Shown here: in pieces, positions 43,205 through 52,067 of the stretch
Numbering within the stretch: position 1 is the first letter of the stretch
Layout of the letters: each line of letters opens with the position of its first letter
From: SFHK01 sp964554795
Lineage (GTDB): Bacteria > Bacillota > Clostridia > Christensenellales > Aristaeellaceae
DNA: 64,000 nucleotides
Assembly (NCBI GenBank): GCA_964554795.1
Contig: CAZKQB010000008.1
Location: 1 to 64,000 of the forward strand
Direction of reading: 5' to 3'
The notes under the pieces: model-generated
Databases searched by the model: none
Told to the model about the DNA's origin: nothing
What the model saw: the letters and a program-made list of their open reading frames with translations, nothing else
Made by a program: the position numbers and the translations under genes

Positions 43205-45543
43205 TACAGGCAAAAGCGATTCTTCGCGATGCTGAGCGCATTCTTCTCACGAAGCATCAAATTTCCCTTGACGAAGCAACCGCTCCGATGCTATCGGACG
43301 CGCTTGGCGAAGCCGCAATGCTGGCCATCGGTTCTGAATGGACAAAGACGACTCGTGCGCTTAAAAAGACCCGTCAGGCGCACTATCTCTCTGCCGAGTA
43401 CCTGATCGGCCGCATGGTATACGCCAATTTTTATAATCTTGGCATTCTGGACGACGTACGCGCACTTCTTAGCCGCAAGGGCGTGGATATGGCCGTACTG
43501 GAGGACGTCGAGGATGCAGCGCTGGGCAACGGTGGTCTCGGCCGTCTGGCTGCCTGCTTCCTTGACAGCGCCGCTTCGCTCAACCTTCCGCTCACGGGCT
43601 ACGGCCTACGCTATCGCTATGGCCTGTTTAAGCAGGTGCTCAAGGATGGCATGCAGAAGGAAATTTCTGACGACTGGACACACTTCGGCGACCCGTGGTC
43701 GGTACGACGCGAGGAACTGGCCGTCGTCGTTCCCATGGCAACGGGTAGCGTGCGCGCCGTTCCATACGACATGCCGGTCGTCGGCTATCGCACGAACACC
43801 ATCGGTACGCTGCGCCTTTGGCAGACGGAAAGCCTGCACGAATTTGACTTTGCCCTGTTCAACGACTACAAATATGCCGAGGCCTGCGCCGACAAAAACC
43901 GGGCCGAGGACATTACCAAATGCCTCTATCCCAACGACTGGAATACCGAGGGCAAGCGTCTGCGTCTGAAGCAGCAGTACGTGCTGTCCAGCGCCTCACT
44001 TCAGGACATCCTGCGGCAGTACGAGGCTCGACACGGCAAGAATTATCGTATGCTCCCGCGCGAGCATGCGCTTCAGCTGAATGACACGCATCCGGTACTG
44101 GCCATTCCGGAGCTGATCCGGCTTCTCATGGCTCGCGGCGTATCCTTCGCCTGCGCTGTCCGCTACGCGCGCGAGATGTTTGGCTATACCAATCACACCG
44201 TCATGCCCGAGGCGCTGGAAAAATGGGATCTGACGCTCGTCGCCTCCGTCACTCCCGAAATCGAGAAGCTCCTTCGCCGCCTTGAGCGCATGTGCGCACG
44301 GGAAACCGGTCTGCACATCATCCAAAACGGGCAGATCGCCATGGCAGACCTTGCCGTCTACATGAGTCATGCCGTAAACGGCGTGGCAAAGTTACATTCC
44401 GATCTGGTCAAAAACACCCTCTTCCCGGAGTGGTTCGCCCGTTTTCCGGATCGCTTCCAGAACAAGACCAACGGCATTACGCAGCGCCGCTGGCTGGGCT
44501 TGTGTAATCCCGAGCTATGTGCGCTTCTTTCCTCGCACATAAACGGCGATTTCATCCAAAATGCAAACCTGCTTTCAACGCTGGATGTGAATGACCCTGC
44601 GCTGGTTGAGGGCTTCAAAGCCGTCAAGCGCAAGAAGAAGGCCGAGCTGGCTGTGTATATCGCCTCGCACGAGGGCGTCGAGCTGCCTACCGACTTCCTC
44701 TTCGACGTGCAGGTGAAGCGTCTGCATGAATACAAGCGACAGCTGATGAATGCACTGTCGCTGTACGACATCTATTGTGAGCGAAAGGCCGGCCGTCTGC
44801 CTGACCTCCCACGCGTCGCATTCGTGTTCGGCGCAAAGGCCGCGCCCGGCTACGCCCGCGCCAAGGCAGTGATCCGCTATATTCTTGCGCTGGCCAACGT
44901 CATCAATCACGATCCGGACGTAAACGATCGCATGCGCGTGTGCTTTGTGGGCAACTATAACTGCTCCTATGCCGAGAAAATTATTCCCGCGGCCGATTTC
45001 TCCGAGCAGATTTCCCCTGCCGGCACCGAGGCCAGCGGCACAGGCAACATGAAGCTGATGCTAAACGGCGCGGTGACCATCGGCACATGGGACGGCGCAA
45101 ACATCGAAATTGCCGAGGCGGCCGGACGTGAAAACGAAGTCATATTTGGCGCAAATATCGATGAGCTCGATCGAATTCGCGACACCTACCGTCCGCGTGA
45201 CCTGTATGAGTCGGACGAGCAGATTCGCCGCGCCGTGGATTCGCTCACTGACTGCGGCTTCGCCGATGAGGACGGTGCGCTCGCAGAGCTGAAAACCTCG
45301 TTGCTCGACGGTGCAAGCTGGCATAAGCCTGACCACTACTTCGTGCTGCGCGACTTTGCATCCTACCAAAGCGCACGTCTGAACGCCTACGCGCTGGCTG
45401 CGAATGATGAGGACGCTTTCGCACGCATGTGCCTTGCCAACATTAAAAACGCCGGATTCTTCTCCTCCGACCGTACCATCCGGCAGTACGCGGATGAAAT
45501 CTGGCACATTGCGCCCATTGGCGCACGAAAGGATCAAAAATGA
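43201..45543 (+). CDS. glgP: Glycogen/maltodextrin phosphorylase
   Basis: 780 residues of the GT35 family. Clear blocks are EDVEDAALGNGGLGRLAACFLDS, DTHPVLAIPELIR, KTNGITQRRWL, VKRLHEYKRQLMNAL and EASGTGNMKLMLNG, where the Lys binds pyridoxal phosphate. It releases glucose-1-phosphate from alpha-1,4 glucans. Coupled upstream to malQ and downstream to hflX by 4-base overlaps. Confidence 0.97.
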   Translation: MIQAKAILRDAERILLTKHQISLDEATAPMLSDALGEAAMLAIGSEWTKTTRALKKTRQAHYLSAEYLIGRMVYANFYNLGILDDVRALLSRKGVDMAVLEDVEDAALGNGGLGRLAACFLDSAASLNLPLTGYGLRYRYGLFKQVLKDGMQKEISDDWTHFGDPWSVRREELAVVVPMATGSVRAVPYDMPVVGYRTNTIGTLRLWQTESLHEFDFALFNDYKYAEACADKNRAEDITKCLYPNDWNTEGKRLRLKQQYVLSSASLQDILRQYEARHGKNYRMLPREHALQLNDTHPVLAIPELIRLLMARGVSFACAVRYAREMFGYTNHTVMPEALEKWDLTLVASVTPEIEKLLRRLERMCARETGLHIIQNGQIAMADLAVYMSHAVNGVAKLHSDLVKNTLFPEWFARFPDRFQNKTNGITQRRWLGLCNPELCALLSSHINGDFIQNANLLSTLDVNDPALVEGFKAVKRKKKAELAVYIASHEGVELPTDFLFDVQVKRLHEYKRQLMNALSLYDIYCERKAGRLPDLPRVAFVFGAKAAPGYARAKAVIRYILALANVINHDPDVNDRMRVCFVGNYNCSYAEKIIPAADFSEQISPAGTEASGTGNMKLMLNGAVTIGTWDGANIEIAEAAGRENEVIFGANIDELDRIRDTYRPRDLYESDEQIRRAVDSLTDCGFADEDGALAELKTSLLDGASWHKPDHYFVLRDFASYQSARLNAYALAANDEDAFARMCLANIKNAGFFSSDRTIRQYADEIWHIAPIGARKDQK

Positions 45544-47297
45544 TACACGGAAACCTTGAGGGCGTTCGCGAATCGCTGATTCAGGAAATGGAGAAGCTGT
45601 ACGACATCGACTTTGACCGTTCGATGTTTCTTCCCGACCGACTCTTACAGCTGCTCGTGCGCTTTACCGATCAGCTGAACCGTGAAATGCTGGTTTATCT
45701 GGATCGCAATGGCGAAATACTGGAGGTTGCCATCGGATCCATTTCTTCCATCGGCCTGACCGAAATGCATCTGCGCCGCAACTTCGACCGGCTGACCGGC
45801 TTTCGCTGCATTCACACGCATCCTGGCGGAAACGCCGCGCTTTCAAATGTGGACATACAGGCGCTTCGCCTTCTGCGGTTCGACGCCATGTGCGCCGTAG
45901 GCGTAAACGGCGGCATCTGCACCGGTATCAGCGCCGCATTCTTAGGCGAGCTGGAATACAGTCGTCTGTCGGTCAACATTCTGGGTCCGGTCAAGCCCGG
46001 CCGCCTGCCCCAGCAGGCGTGGCTGCACGAGATTGAGCTTAGCGAGGAACGCGTGCAGAAGGCCATTGCCGAGGGTGGAATCGTCGAAACCGCAGAGAAG
46101 GTCATGCTGATTTCTACCGACAGCGAGGAGTCTCTGGACGAGCTGGCAAGTCTTGCCGACACGGCAGGCGCCGTCATCGTAAGCCGCGTGCTTCAGAAGC
46201 GACCCAAGCCGGATCCTGCCATGTTTATCGGGGCAGGAAAAGCACAGGAGCTCTCCCTTGCTTGTCAGACGCTGGAGGTTGACCTCGCCATTTTAGACGA
46301 CGAGCTCACCGGCGCACAGCAGAAGAATCTTGAAAATGCACTGGGCGTGCGCGTGATCGACCGGACCAGTTTGATTCTGGACATCTTCGCCCGCCGCGCA
46401 GAAACCTCCGAGGGCAAGCTGCAGGTTGAGCTTGCTCAGCTAAAATACCGTTTGCCCCGGCTGGCCGGATCGTCCACGGCGCTGTCCCGTCTAGGCGGCG
46501 GCATTGGTACGCGTGGCCCCGGCGAAACCCGTTTGGAGGTCGACCGCCGCCATATCCGCCGCCGTATCGATGAATTGAGCCGCCAGCTGAGCGACCTTTC
46601 GCGTCAGCGCGAAATGCGCCGCGCACGCCGCGGGAAAATGGATCAGACGACGGTTGCGCTGGTCGGCTACACCAATGCCGGAAAATCCACGCTCCTGAAC
46701 GCATTGTCTGGTGCAGACGTGCTTGTAGAGGATAAGCTGTTTGCTACGCTTGACCCTGTCGTCCGGCAGGTATCGCTGCCTGAAAACCGCAGTTGCCTGA
46801 TGGTCGATACCGTCGGCTTCATCCGAAAGCTCCCCCATACGCTCGTTGAGGCGTTCAAATCTACGCTTGAGGAGGCCGTATATGCCGACCTGCTCGTGAT
46901 CGTGAGCGATCTTTCCTCTCCGTTCTACCGCCAACAGCGCGAGGTCGTATATGACGTGCTGCGGCAGCTCGGTGCAGACAACAAGCCCGTCGTCGAGGCG
47001 CTCAACAAGGCGGATAAATCTGAAATTGGCGGCATGATTGAGCCGGCCGGAGCCATTCTCATCTCCGCCTCCAGCGGCATGGGGCTTGATCACCTGAAGG
47101 CTGAAATCTCCCGCCGCATTGCCTCACTGCGTACCCGCGTAACCCTGTCCGTGCCCTATTCAAAGGGCGCAGTGCTCAACCTGGTGCACGATCAGGGACA
47201 GGTGGAGACGGAGGAATACACGGAAACCGGCACAAACGTCACCTGTCTGCTCGACGCAACGCTGTACGCCCGCGTAAAAAAACTGCTGGAAGGCTAA
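45540..47297 (+). CDS. hflX: GTPase HflX with an N-terminal JAMM/MPN-like domain
   Basis: 585 residues, longer than the ~400-430 of E. coli HflX. Residues 1-~185 are extra and hold HTHPGGNAALSNVD (92-105), a perfect H-x-H-x7-S-x2-D JAMM metal motif. The canonical HflX part follows: the glycine-rich FIGAGKAQEL domain, a helical region (TRGPGETRLEVDRR-like), and the G domain with GYTNAGKS (about 376-383), DTVGF and NKAD. HflX splits or rescues stalled 70S ribosomes. Clostridial HflX proteins often have such an extension. Its operon with glycogen genes may be only positional. Confidence 0.92.
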   Translation: MIHGNLEGVRESLIQEMEKLYDIDFDRSMFLPDRLLQLLVRFTDQLNREMLVYLDRNGEILEVAIGSISSIGLTEMHLRRNFDRLTGFRCIHTHPGGNAALSNVDIQALRLLRFDAMCAVGVNGGICTGISAAFLGELEYSRLSVNILGPVKPGRLPQQAWLHEIELSEERVQKAIAEGGIVETAEKVMLISTDSEESLDELASLADTAGAVIVSRVLQKRPKPDPAMFIGAGKAQELSLACQTLEVDLAILDDELTGAQQKNLENALGVRVIDRTSLILDIFARRAETSEGKLQVELAQLKYRLPRLAGSSTALSRLGGGIGTRGPGETRLEVDRRHIRRRIDELSRQLSDLSRQREMRRARRGKMDQTTVALVGYTNAGKSTLLNALSGADVLVEDKLFATLDPVVRQVSLPENRSCLMVDTVGFIRKLPHTLVEAFKSTLEEAVYADLLVIVSDLSSPFYRQQREVVYDVLRQLGADNKPVVEALNKADKSEIGGMIEPAGAILISASSGMGLDHLKAEISRRIASLRTRVTLSVPYSKGAVLNLVHDQGQVETEEYTETGTNVTCLLDATLYARVKKLLEG

Positions 47298-47381
47298 ATC
47301 AAACAGCTTCAGCTCCGGGAATGTTGGCTAGTCATAAAACAGTTGCAGGCATGCCCGGTTGATCCACTGGAGGATGAGTAT

Positions 47382-48047
47382 ATGATTCTAAATCAATCTA
47401 TTGAAACGAAATATTTTCACGTTTTTTATGATGAAACAGATTGCAATATTCTTGAGCAAATCGTAACTCTGATCGATGATACATATGACAACATAGTAAA
47501 ACGGTTTGAACTAAAAACGGATAATCCCAAGTATAGATTCATGTTGTGCCCAAGCAGAGAGTCATTTAAGAAACTAACAGGCAAATCGGATGATGAATAC
47601 GAAGACTGGATGGTGGGAAACGAAAATTATGAAACCAGAACTTTATGCATTCTTTCACCTAACATCGTTGATGATAGGTCTTTTGATGACATGCTTGCAG
47701 TTGTAAAGCATGAGATCATTCATATAGCTTTTGATCAGCTTCTAAACGAGGATGAAGCAAATATTATGATTGCCGAAGGAATTGCTGTTGCTTGTGCGGG
47801 ACAAATTGATCGAGACCGGCTTGATGATAGAAATTATCCAGATGTAAGAAAATTGCTTCGTGAAGAGTACTTTTACGAGAACGAAGGTTATTTGTATTCA
47901 GGCGTTTATATTTTGTATTTATTAAAACAAGTTGGCATAGACTGCTTTAAAAGAATTTATGCAGGAGATGAGGAAATAGAAAAATATTTGTATGATGGCT
48001 TTGAAAGAGAGGCCATCCAGGGCTTTGCATTACAAGCTGAAGCATGA
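47382..48047 (+). CDS. Putative zinc metallopeptidase (HExxH), AT-rich, probably acquired
   Basis: Start at 47382 with GGAGG upstream. The 221 residues have HEIIH (110-114) and a Glu at 132 (AEG), a gluzincin-like ligand set seen in peptidase-MA-like proteins. No signal peptide, so cytosolic. Codon use and base composition are strikingly AT-rich compared with every neighbour, which suggests recent transfer. Substrate unknown. REP-like repeats follow. Confidence 0.75.
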   Translation: MILNQSIETKYFHVFYDETDCNILEQIVTLIDDTYDNIVKRFELKTDNPKYRFMLCPSRESFKKLTGKSDDEYEDWMVGNENYETRTLCILSPNIVDDRSFDDMLAVVKHEIIHIAFDQLLNEDEANIMIAEGIAVACAGQIDRDRLDDRNYPDVRKLLREEYFYENEGYLYSGVYILYLLKQVGIDCFKRIYAGDEEIEKYLYDGFEREAIQGFALQAEA

Positions 48048-48148
48048 GCGCGGTCTAATTTATGCTTGTATAATTTCGATAATTTCAAGCTTGTCTCAAA
48101 GGAAGAAGGCACTTCTATACACCGTTTGGTGCAGTGTGTCGCGTACAG

Positions 48149-48198
48149 CGCTTGGCTCTCCCTTTGGAAGAGCTGGCGCCGATGCCAACTGAGAGGGT
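48149..48198 (-). repeat. REP-like element, copy 1 (minus orientation)
   Basis: The reverse complement begins ACCCTCTC and ends AGGGAGAGCCAAGC, matching the copy at 48423-48470. It contains an imperfect CTCTCCC/GGAAGAG hairpin. Confidence 0.65.
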
Positions 48199-48422
48199 AA
48201 AAATGACTATACTAAAAGATAATAGCCAATCGGAAAGACTGGTCATTAAATCGGATGGTTTTCAGCATTGTAAGTCTCAGGGATTGGCATATGCTGCTGA
48301 GCATTCTGAGTTTTTGGACGCGTTTGGCCTATAGGTTTTGCGTTCTTCCAGCCCGGAGAGCGGCAGAGATCTTCATGGTGTATGCGAACAAATAGACATT
48401 ACCATTCAAAACCGGCTGCAAG

Positions 48423-48470
48423 ACCCTCTCGTTACCCGCAGTGACAGCTCTCCCAGAGGGAGAGCCAAGC
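48423..48470 (+). repeat. REP-like element, copy 2 (plus orientation)
   Basis: It begins ACCCTCTC and carries a perfect hairpin CTCTCCC-AGA-GGGAGAG, then CCAAGC. Similar palindromic units are common as dispersed repeats in gut Firmicutes. Confidence 0.65.
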
Positions 48471-48572
48471 TTTCAGATAACCCTGTCGCATATACTGGCA
48501 CAAGAAATGGAGCGTCTCGATGCCGATACGCACCACAAACTTTTGGAACTCCCGACTCACTCCGGGGCTTTT

Positions 48573-49529
48573 TTATTGCTTCATTTCAATCCACGTATCA
48601 AAATACCGTTCCTGAAATGCCGTTTGCCTTCGGATTTCTTCCTCCGAAAATGGCATTCCATCGGGCGCAACCACCCACTTATCCTCTTCGTCGTCCCGCC
48701 GATGGATCACGGCAATTCGTTTGCCGGTAAACGAACGCAAGGGCTTACAAGTTCCCAGAATGTATGCATCCTGCTCCTCGCCATCGCCCGCAGTCAGCCC
48801 CTTGATATAGCCGTAGTTCACGGGATAATTCAGGTCGGCATGCGACGGATGCACCGCGCCCATCGGACGATCGACGGTAACGGTTACGGTTTCGAACGCA
48901 GGATGACCAGAAGCTTCATCGATAGCACGAACCGCCGCACGCGCGTTCACGCGCAGCACACTCCGCTCAAACGGAACGTCCGCGCAAAGCGCATACCGAT
49001 ATTCCCCCAGCACGCCGGTCTTGTAAAACGCCATATCCTTCGGCGAATGCAGCTCGCCATTCATTGCCGTCAGCGATGAAAACGGCACAATCAGCCCCTC
49101 GCCGGTTTTCTTAACATACGCTTCCTTCACGCACCATTTCTCGGTGAGGCCTTCGCATTCCTCCTCCGGCGACACAATTCTCCGGCGAATGACCGAAAGG
49201 TCGCGCTCTGCCGCTTCCATATCCATGCCCACGGGTACATTGGCCCACGCGCATGCGCCCGCATTCCCTGTATGGGAAAACGACAGATACCCGTCCTCCG
49301 CACGCGCGAATTCGGGTTTGTCTTTCTCGCCGTACCGGTACGGCACACCGCCCGTCAAAAGCAGAAGCGCCAGCTCGGCGCACGCCGATTGTACGCGCCC
49401 CGCCTCCGTTTTGAGGCGCTCGATTTTTGCCTTCCTCTGCTCACTAAACCGAGGATGCAGGCATTCAGAAAGCGCACAGCCTGCACCGTCGACGATCACA
49501 AGCCGCGCCAGTGCGCGTTCCGCTGTCAT
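48573..49529 (-). CDS. Fusion of a Sfp-type 4'-phosphopantetheinyl transferase and an inorganic-pyrophosphatase-like domain
   Basis: 318 residues in one frame. Residues 1-~205 are a phosphopantetheinyl transferase: YLSFSHTGNAGACAWA, VGMDMEAAERD (Mg-binding Asp/Glu) and KWCVKEAYVKKTGEGL. Residues 214-318 match a short clostridial inorganic-diphosphatase-like protein: DRPMGAVHPSHADLNYPVNYGYI, GDGEEQDAYILG, AVIHRRDDEEDKWVV and AFQERYFD. The transferase product is 3',5'-ADP rather than pyrophosphate, so the pairing is not obvious. Start overlaps the previous stop (ATGA). Probably last gene of the long Rnf operon. Confidence 0.82.
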   Translation of the reverse strand: MTAERALARLVIVDGAGCALSECLHPRFSEQRKAKIERLKTEAGRVQSACAELALLLLTGGVPYRYGEKDKPEFARAEDGYLSFSHTGNAGACAWANVPVGMDMEAAERDLSVIRRRIVSPEEECEGLTEKWCVKEAYVKKTGEGLIVPFSSLTAMNGELHSPKDMAFYKTGVLGEYRYALCADVPFERSVLRVNARAAVRAIDEASGHPAFETVTVTVDRPMGAVHPSHADLNYPVNYGYIKGLTAGDGEEQDAYILGTCKPLRSFTGKRIAVIHRRDDEEDKWVVAPDGMPFSEEEIRRQTAFQERYFDTWIEMKQ

Positions 49530-50377
49530 TTGGGCATGATCTCCGTCTTCGCCGGGCTGCTTCTTCCTTCAAGGTTCGGCTGACGACGTTCGATGGCAGC
49601 CAACGCGATTTCCACGTCCTCGTGCACCTCTTCGGGTGTAAACGCGCCCAACGTCACCATGTCGCACGGGCGAATCGTCGCATAGTTGAACGTGAGCCCC
49701 ACAAAGGGCGAACAACGGCCCGCCGCCATGGACTTGATTGTCATAACCGGTTTCTTCGCGTTCCAGATTACCTTGTTGATGTATTCGATCTCCACCTGCA
49801 TCAGAAAACCCATGCAGTTGTAAATCTGAATATACGTTTCCACGTCGTACTCGTTTAGATCGGAATAGATAATCAGCTCCGGCATATGCGCCGACAAACC
49901 CGGAAGCATGCCCTGCTCGCGGATCATCTTTAAATAATCCGGCAGGCGTGGAATTGCCTTCAGATTCTTGTTTACCAGCTGCTCGGCGCTGGAGTGGTGA
50001 ATCAGGCAGAATGTCGCACCCAGTTCGCGGGATTGACGGAACCGTGCCTCTGCCTCCCTCCGCGCCTCCGCCGTATCGTCCACGTTCACGATGGGCGTAT
50101 CCACAATAATGATCTTGCTCCCGAGCTCATCCTCCGCCTGATGCACGGCGTCAGCCAGCACAGGATTGTCGCCGAACGGCCCCATCACCGCATTGATACC
50201 GTATTCACTGTATGCCCTCAGCATCGAAACGATGGCTTCGCGGTTTTTATTGCGCTTCACAATCATCTGATCTGCCGAGGAGCTGGTGTGGCTGTAGCCA
50301 AGAATCCAATTGGTGCCTGCAATCATGCGGGGCATATCAATGCCGGCAACGGTCGTTCGGGGAAACATCGTGCCCAT
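49526..50377 (-). CDS. Unknown protein, possibly TIM-barrel
   Basis: 283 residues, not recognised. Alternating strand/helix blocks (MIAGTNWILGYSH, INAVMGPFGD, IIIVDTPIVNV, ATFCLIHHSS, PGLSAHMPELIIYSD, PVMTIKSMAAGR, MVTLGAFTPEEVHEDVEIAL) suggest a TIM barrel distantly like aldo/keto reductases, but the Tyr/Lys/His/Asp tetrad is not evident. GGAGG before the start. It lies between riboflavin kinase and the transferase fusion in the same direction. Confidence 0.7.
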   Translation of the reverse strand: MGTMFPRTTVAGIDMPRMIAGTNWILGYSHTSSSADQMIVKRNKNREAIVSMLRAYSEYGINAVMGPFGDNPVLADAVHQAEDELGSKIIIVDTPIVNVDDTAEARREAEARFRQSRELGATFCLIHHSSAEQLVNKNLKAIPRLPDYLKMIREQGMLPGLSAHMPELIIYSDLNEYDVETYIQIYNCMGFLMQVEIEYINKVIWNAKKPVMTIKSMAAGRCSPFVGLTFNYATIRPCDMVTLGAFTPEEVHEDVEIALAAIERRQPNLEGRSSPAKTEIMPK

Positions 50378-50435
50378 AAACTTTTCCTCCCTGATATGCT
50401 TTTCTAAAAGGAAGCGCCTGAATCGATCTGGTTCT

Positions 50436-50843
50436 TCACGGCTTCACGCTTTCGCGCGTGATGTCAGACAGAATTTTTTCTGCTCTGCGGCTGTCCTCGC
50501 GCACCTGCGTGCGCACCTCGTCCAATGAAGCCATTTTGCACACCGGGCGCAGATATGCCTTCAACCACAGGCATACGCGGCGATTATACAGATCTCCGTC
50601 AAAGTGGAGCAGAAACGTCTCCACCGTCGGCGTTGGGTCGCTATCCACGCTCGGGCGCGTGCCCACATTTGTCACGCCGAAATATGCCTCCCCATCTACC
50701 TCCAAAAGCGAAGCATATACGCCCGCCTTCGGGAGTACACTGCCCTCGTCGCAGCGCAAATTGGCCGTCGGCATACCCACGGTATGCCCCAGTCCCTTCC
50801 CATGGACGATGGTTCCGACCAGGCAACTATCCTCGCCGCTCAT
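50436..50843 (-). CDS. Stand-alone riboflavin kinase domain (C-terminal half of RibF)
   Basis: 135 residues. LVGTIVHGKGLGHTVGMPTANL (the riboflavin kinase GxxxGxxxGxPTAN signature), GVYASLLEVDGEAYFGVTNVGTRPSV and VETFLLHFDGDLYNRRVCLWLKAYLRPVCKM are exactly the RibF C-terminal domain. There is no FAD-synthetase part in this gene; that part is the separate gene at 51495-52067. The start overlaps the ribU stop (TGATG). It makes FMN from riboflavin and ATP. Confidence 0.92.
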   Translation of the reverse strand: MSGEDSCLVGTIVHGKGLGHTVGMPTANLRCDEGSVLPKAGVYASLLEVDGEAYFGVTNVGTRPSVDSDPTPTVETFLLHFDGDLYNRRVCLWLKAYLRPVCKMASLDEVRTQVREDSRRAEKILSDITRESVKP

Positions 50844-51520
50844 CAGATCACCCTTTTCACTGCCAACAGTATCAGCACACAGGTAATCACGAGCACGGCT
50901 GCAGCCAGCAGCGTACCCGCATTCCACATCGACGTGCCCTTCCTCGCTGCATCGTCCTCAGGAACCAGATGCGCCAACCGCAGCGCGCGCATCAGCGGCT
51001 TATACAGAAGCAGGGTCAGCGCAGCATTCAAGCCACCCTTAAACGCGTTGAACGGCAGAAATACCGTCGGCAGCATCTTTACGATCGCTTCCCGCGGCAT
51101 TCCCATATACATCGGCGTGATGATGTAGTTCCACAGCAGCATAAAAAGCGTCATCAGCACCGTGCCCGCGAGCAGACCGCAGATTGCCCCCCTCAGCGTA
51201 TGCCGGCGGGTATAAACAAACGCCGCCGTACCCGCGAAGGCGCAGCTGGAAAGGATGTTCATAAGCAGCCCGTAAAAGCCTGTTTCGCTGACGGTAAGCA
51301 TTTCTACCAGAGACACAACCGCGCTGATTGCAAACGATGCAAGCGGCCCGTAAAGGAAGCCGCCAATCACAATCACAACGTCCTTCGGCTCGTATTTTAG
51401 AAAGCTCACAATCGGAATGCGGCACACCGCCACAATCACATATGCCACCGCACACAGAAGGCCCATTACGGTCAAGCGGCGCGTTCGTTCTTTTTCATTC
51501 ATTCTTATCTGTTTGCCCAT
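50843..51520 (-). CDS. ribU: ECF transporter S component for riboflavin
   Basis: 225 residues from 51520 (MGKQIR), with GGGAG nine bases upstream. About six membrane segments and the RibU-like pattern FLKYEPKDVVIVIGGFLYGPLASFAIS and MNILSSCAFAGTAAFVYTRRHT. Sitting exactly between the two halves of RibF it almost certainly imports riboflavin. It overlaps the upstream gene by 26 bases and the downstream kinase start. Confidence 0.92.
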   Translation of the reverse strand: MGKQIRMNEKERTRRLTVMGLLCAVAYVIVAVCRIPIVSFLKYEPKDVVIVIGGFLYGPLASFAISAVVSLVEMLTVSETGFYGLLMNILSSCAFAGTAAFVYTRRHTLRGAICGLLAGTVLMTLFMLLWNYIITPMYMGMPREAIVKMLPTVFLPFNAFKGGLNAALTLLLYKPLMRALRLAHLVPEDDAARKGTSMWNAGTLLAAAVLVITCVLILLAVKRVI

Positions 51521-52067
51521 GGCTCTCATCTCCCGTCATATACATCCGAACAAGGTCCTCCCGCTTTGCCTGCATGGCCTCGCGAATGGCACTGGAGGAA
51601 ATTTTCCTGCGTCTGCCGTCCTCCTGAACCGTCACAAGCGGCACGATAATCGCTTCATACCCCAGCGGCGCACTTAGCCTCCGAAGCAGATGCACATTCC
51701 CGGCAGCACGGCTTCCAAAGGTGTAATCCTCGCCCGCCACCAACACCCGTGCGCCGTATTCGTTCACAAGCATGCGCAGAAAATCCTCCGGAGATATGGC
51801 AGCGAATTCCGGCGTGAAGTGAACAAGTATCACATCGTCAACGCCCCGGGCACGCATGGCGGCCGCCTTTTCCTCTGCTGTCATCAGCGAAAGCGGCGCT
51901 GTAGAAAATACGCTGCGCGGGTTCTCGTAGAACGTGAATACCCGGGCAGGAAGGCTGCGGACTCGCGCCTCAGCCACCGTTCGATCGATGACGGCCAAAT
52001 GCCCCGGGTGCATGCCGTCAAATGTGCCCAGTGCAATCGTCCCGGGCGAAAAACTGCCTGCAATCAT
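51495..52067 (-). CDS. Stand-alone FAD synthetase domain (N-terminal half of RibF)
   Basis: 190 residues with the nucleotidyltransferase marks GTFDGMHPGHLAVI, FTFYENPRSVF, FTPEFAAISPEDFL, AGEDYTFG and RKISSSAIREA, typical of the RibF FMN-adenylyltransferase domain. It ends where the riboflavin kinase domain should begin. Start overlaps the rnfB stop (ATGA), so it is translated together with Rnf. Confidence 0.92.
   Translation of the reverse strand: MIAGSFSPGTIALGTFDGMHPGHLAVIDRTVAEARVRSLPARVFTFYENPRSVFSTAPLSLMTAEEKAAAMRARGVDDVILVHFTPEFAAISPEDFLRMLVNEYGARVLVAGEDYTFGSRAAGNVHLLRRLSAPLGYEAIIVPLVTVQEDGRRRKISSSAIREAMQAKREDLVRMYMTGDESHGQTDKNE

Larger units (their letters stand above)
48048..48572. 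other. Gene-poor stretch with two inverted REP-like repeats
   Basis: No convincing gene. A 43-codon reading frame from 48203 has no recognised family. Two related elements lie in opposite orientation at 48149-48198 and 48423-48470, sharing ACCCTCTC...CAGCTCT-CCC-AGGGAGAGCCAAGC. The end (48551-48574) has a small CCCG/CGGG hairpin followed by six T, a weak plus-strand terminator. The region is AT-rich like the preceding gene. Confidence 0.6.

Noticed and set aside
48203..48334. 43-codon gene in the REP-flanked region
   Set aside because: No clear ribosome site or recognised family, and it lies in a degenerate AT-rich stretch; could be a gene remnant.
50378..50435. FMN riboswitch in the flavin gene run
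   Set aside because: The spacers around the rib genes are too short and lack the FMN-aptamer core; the rib genes overlap one another.
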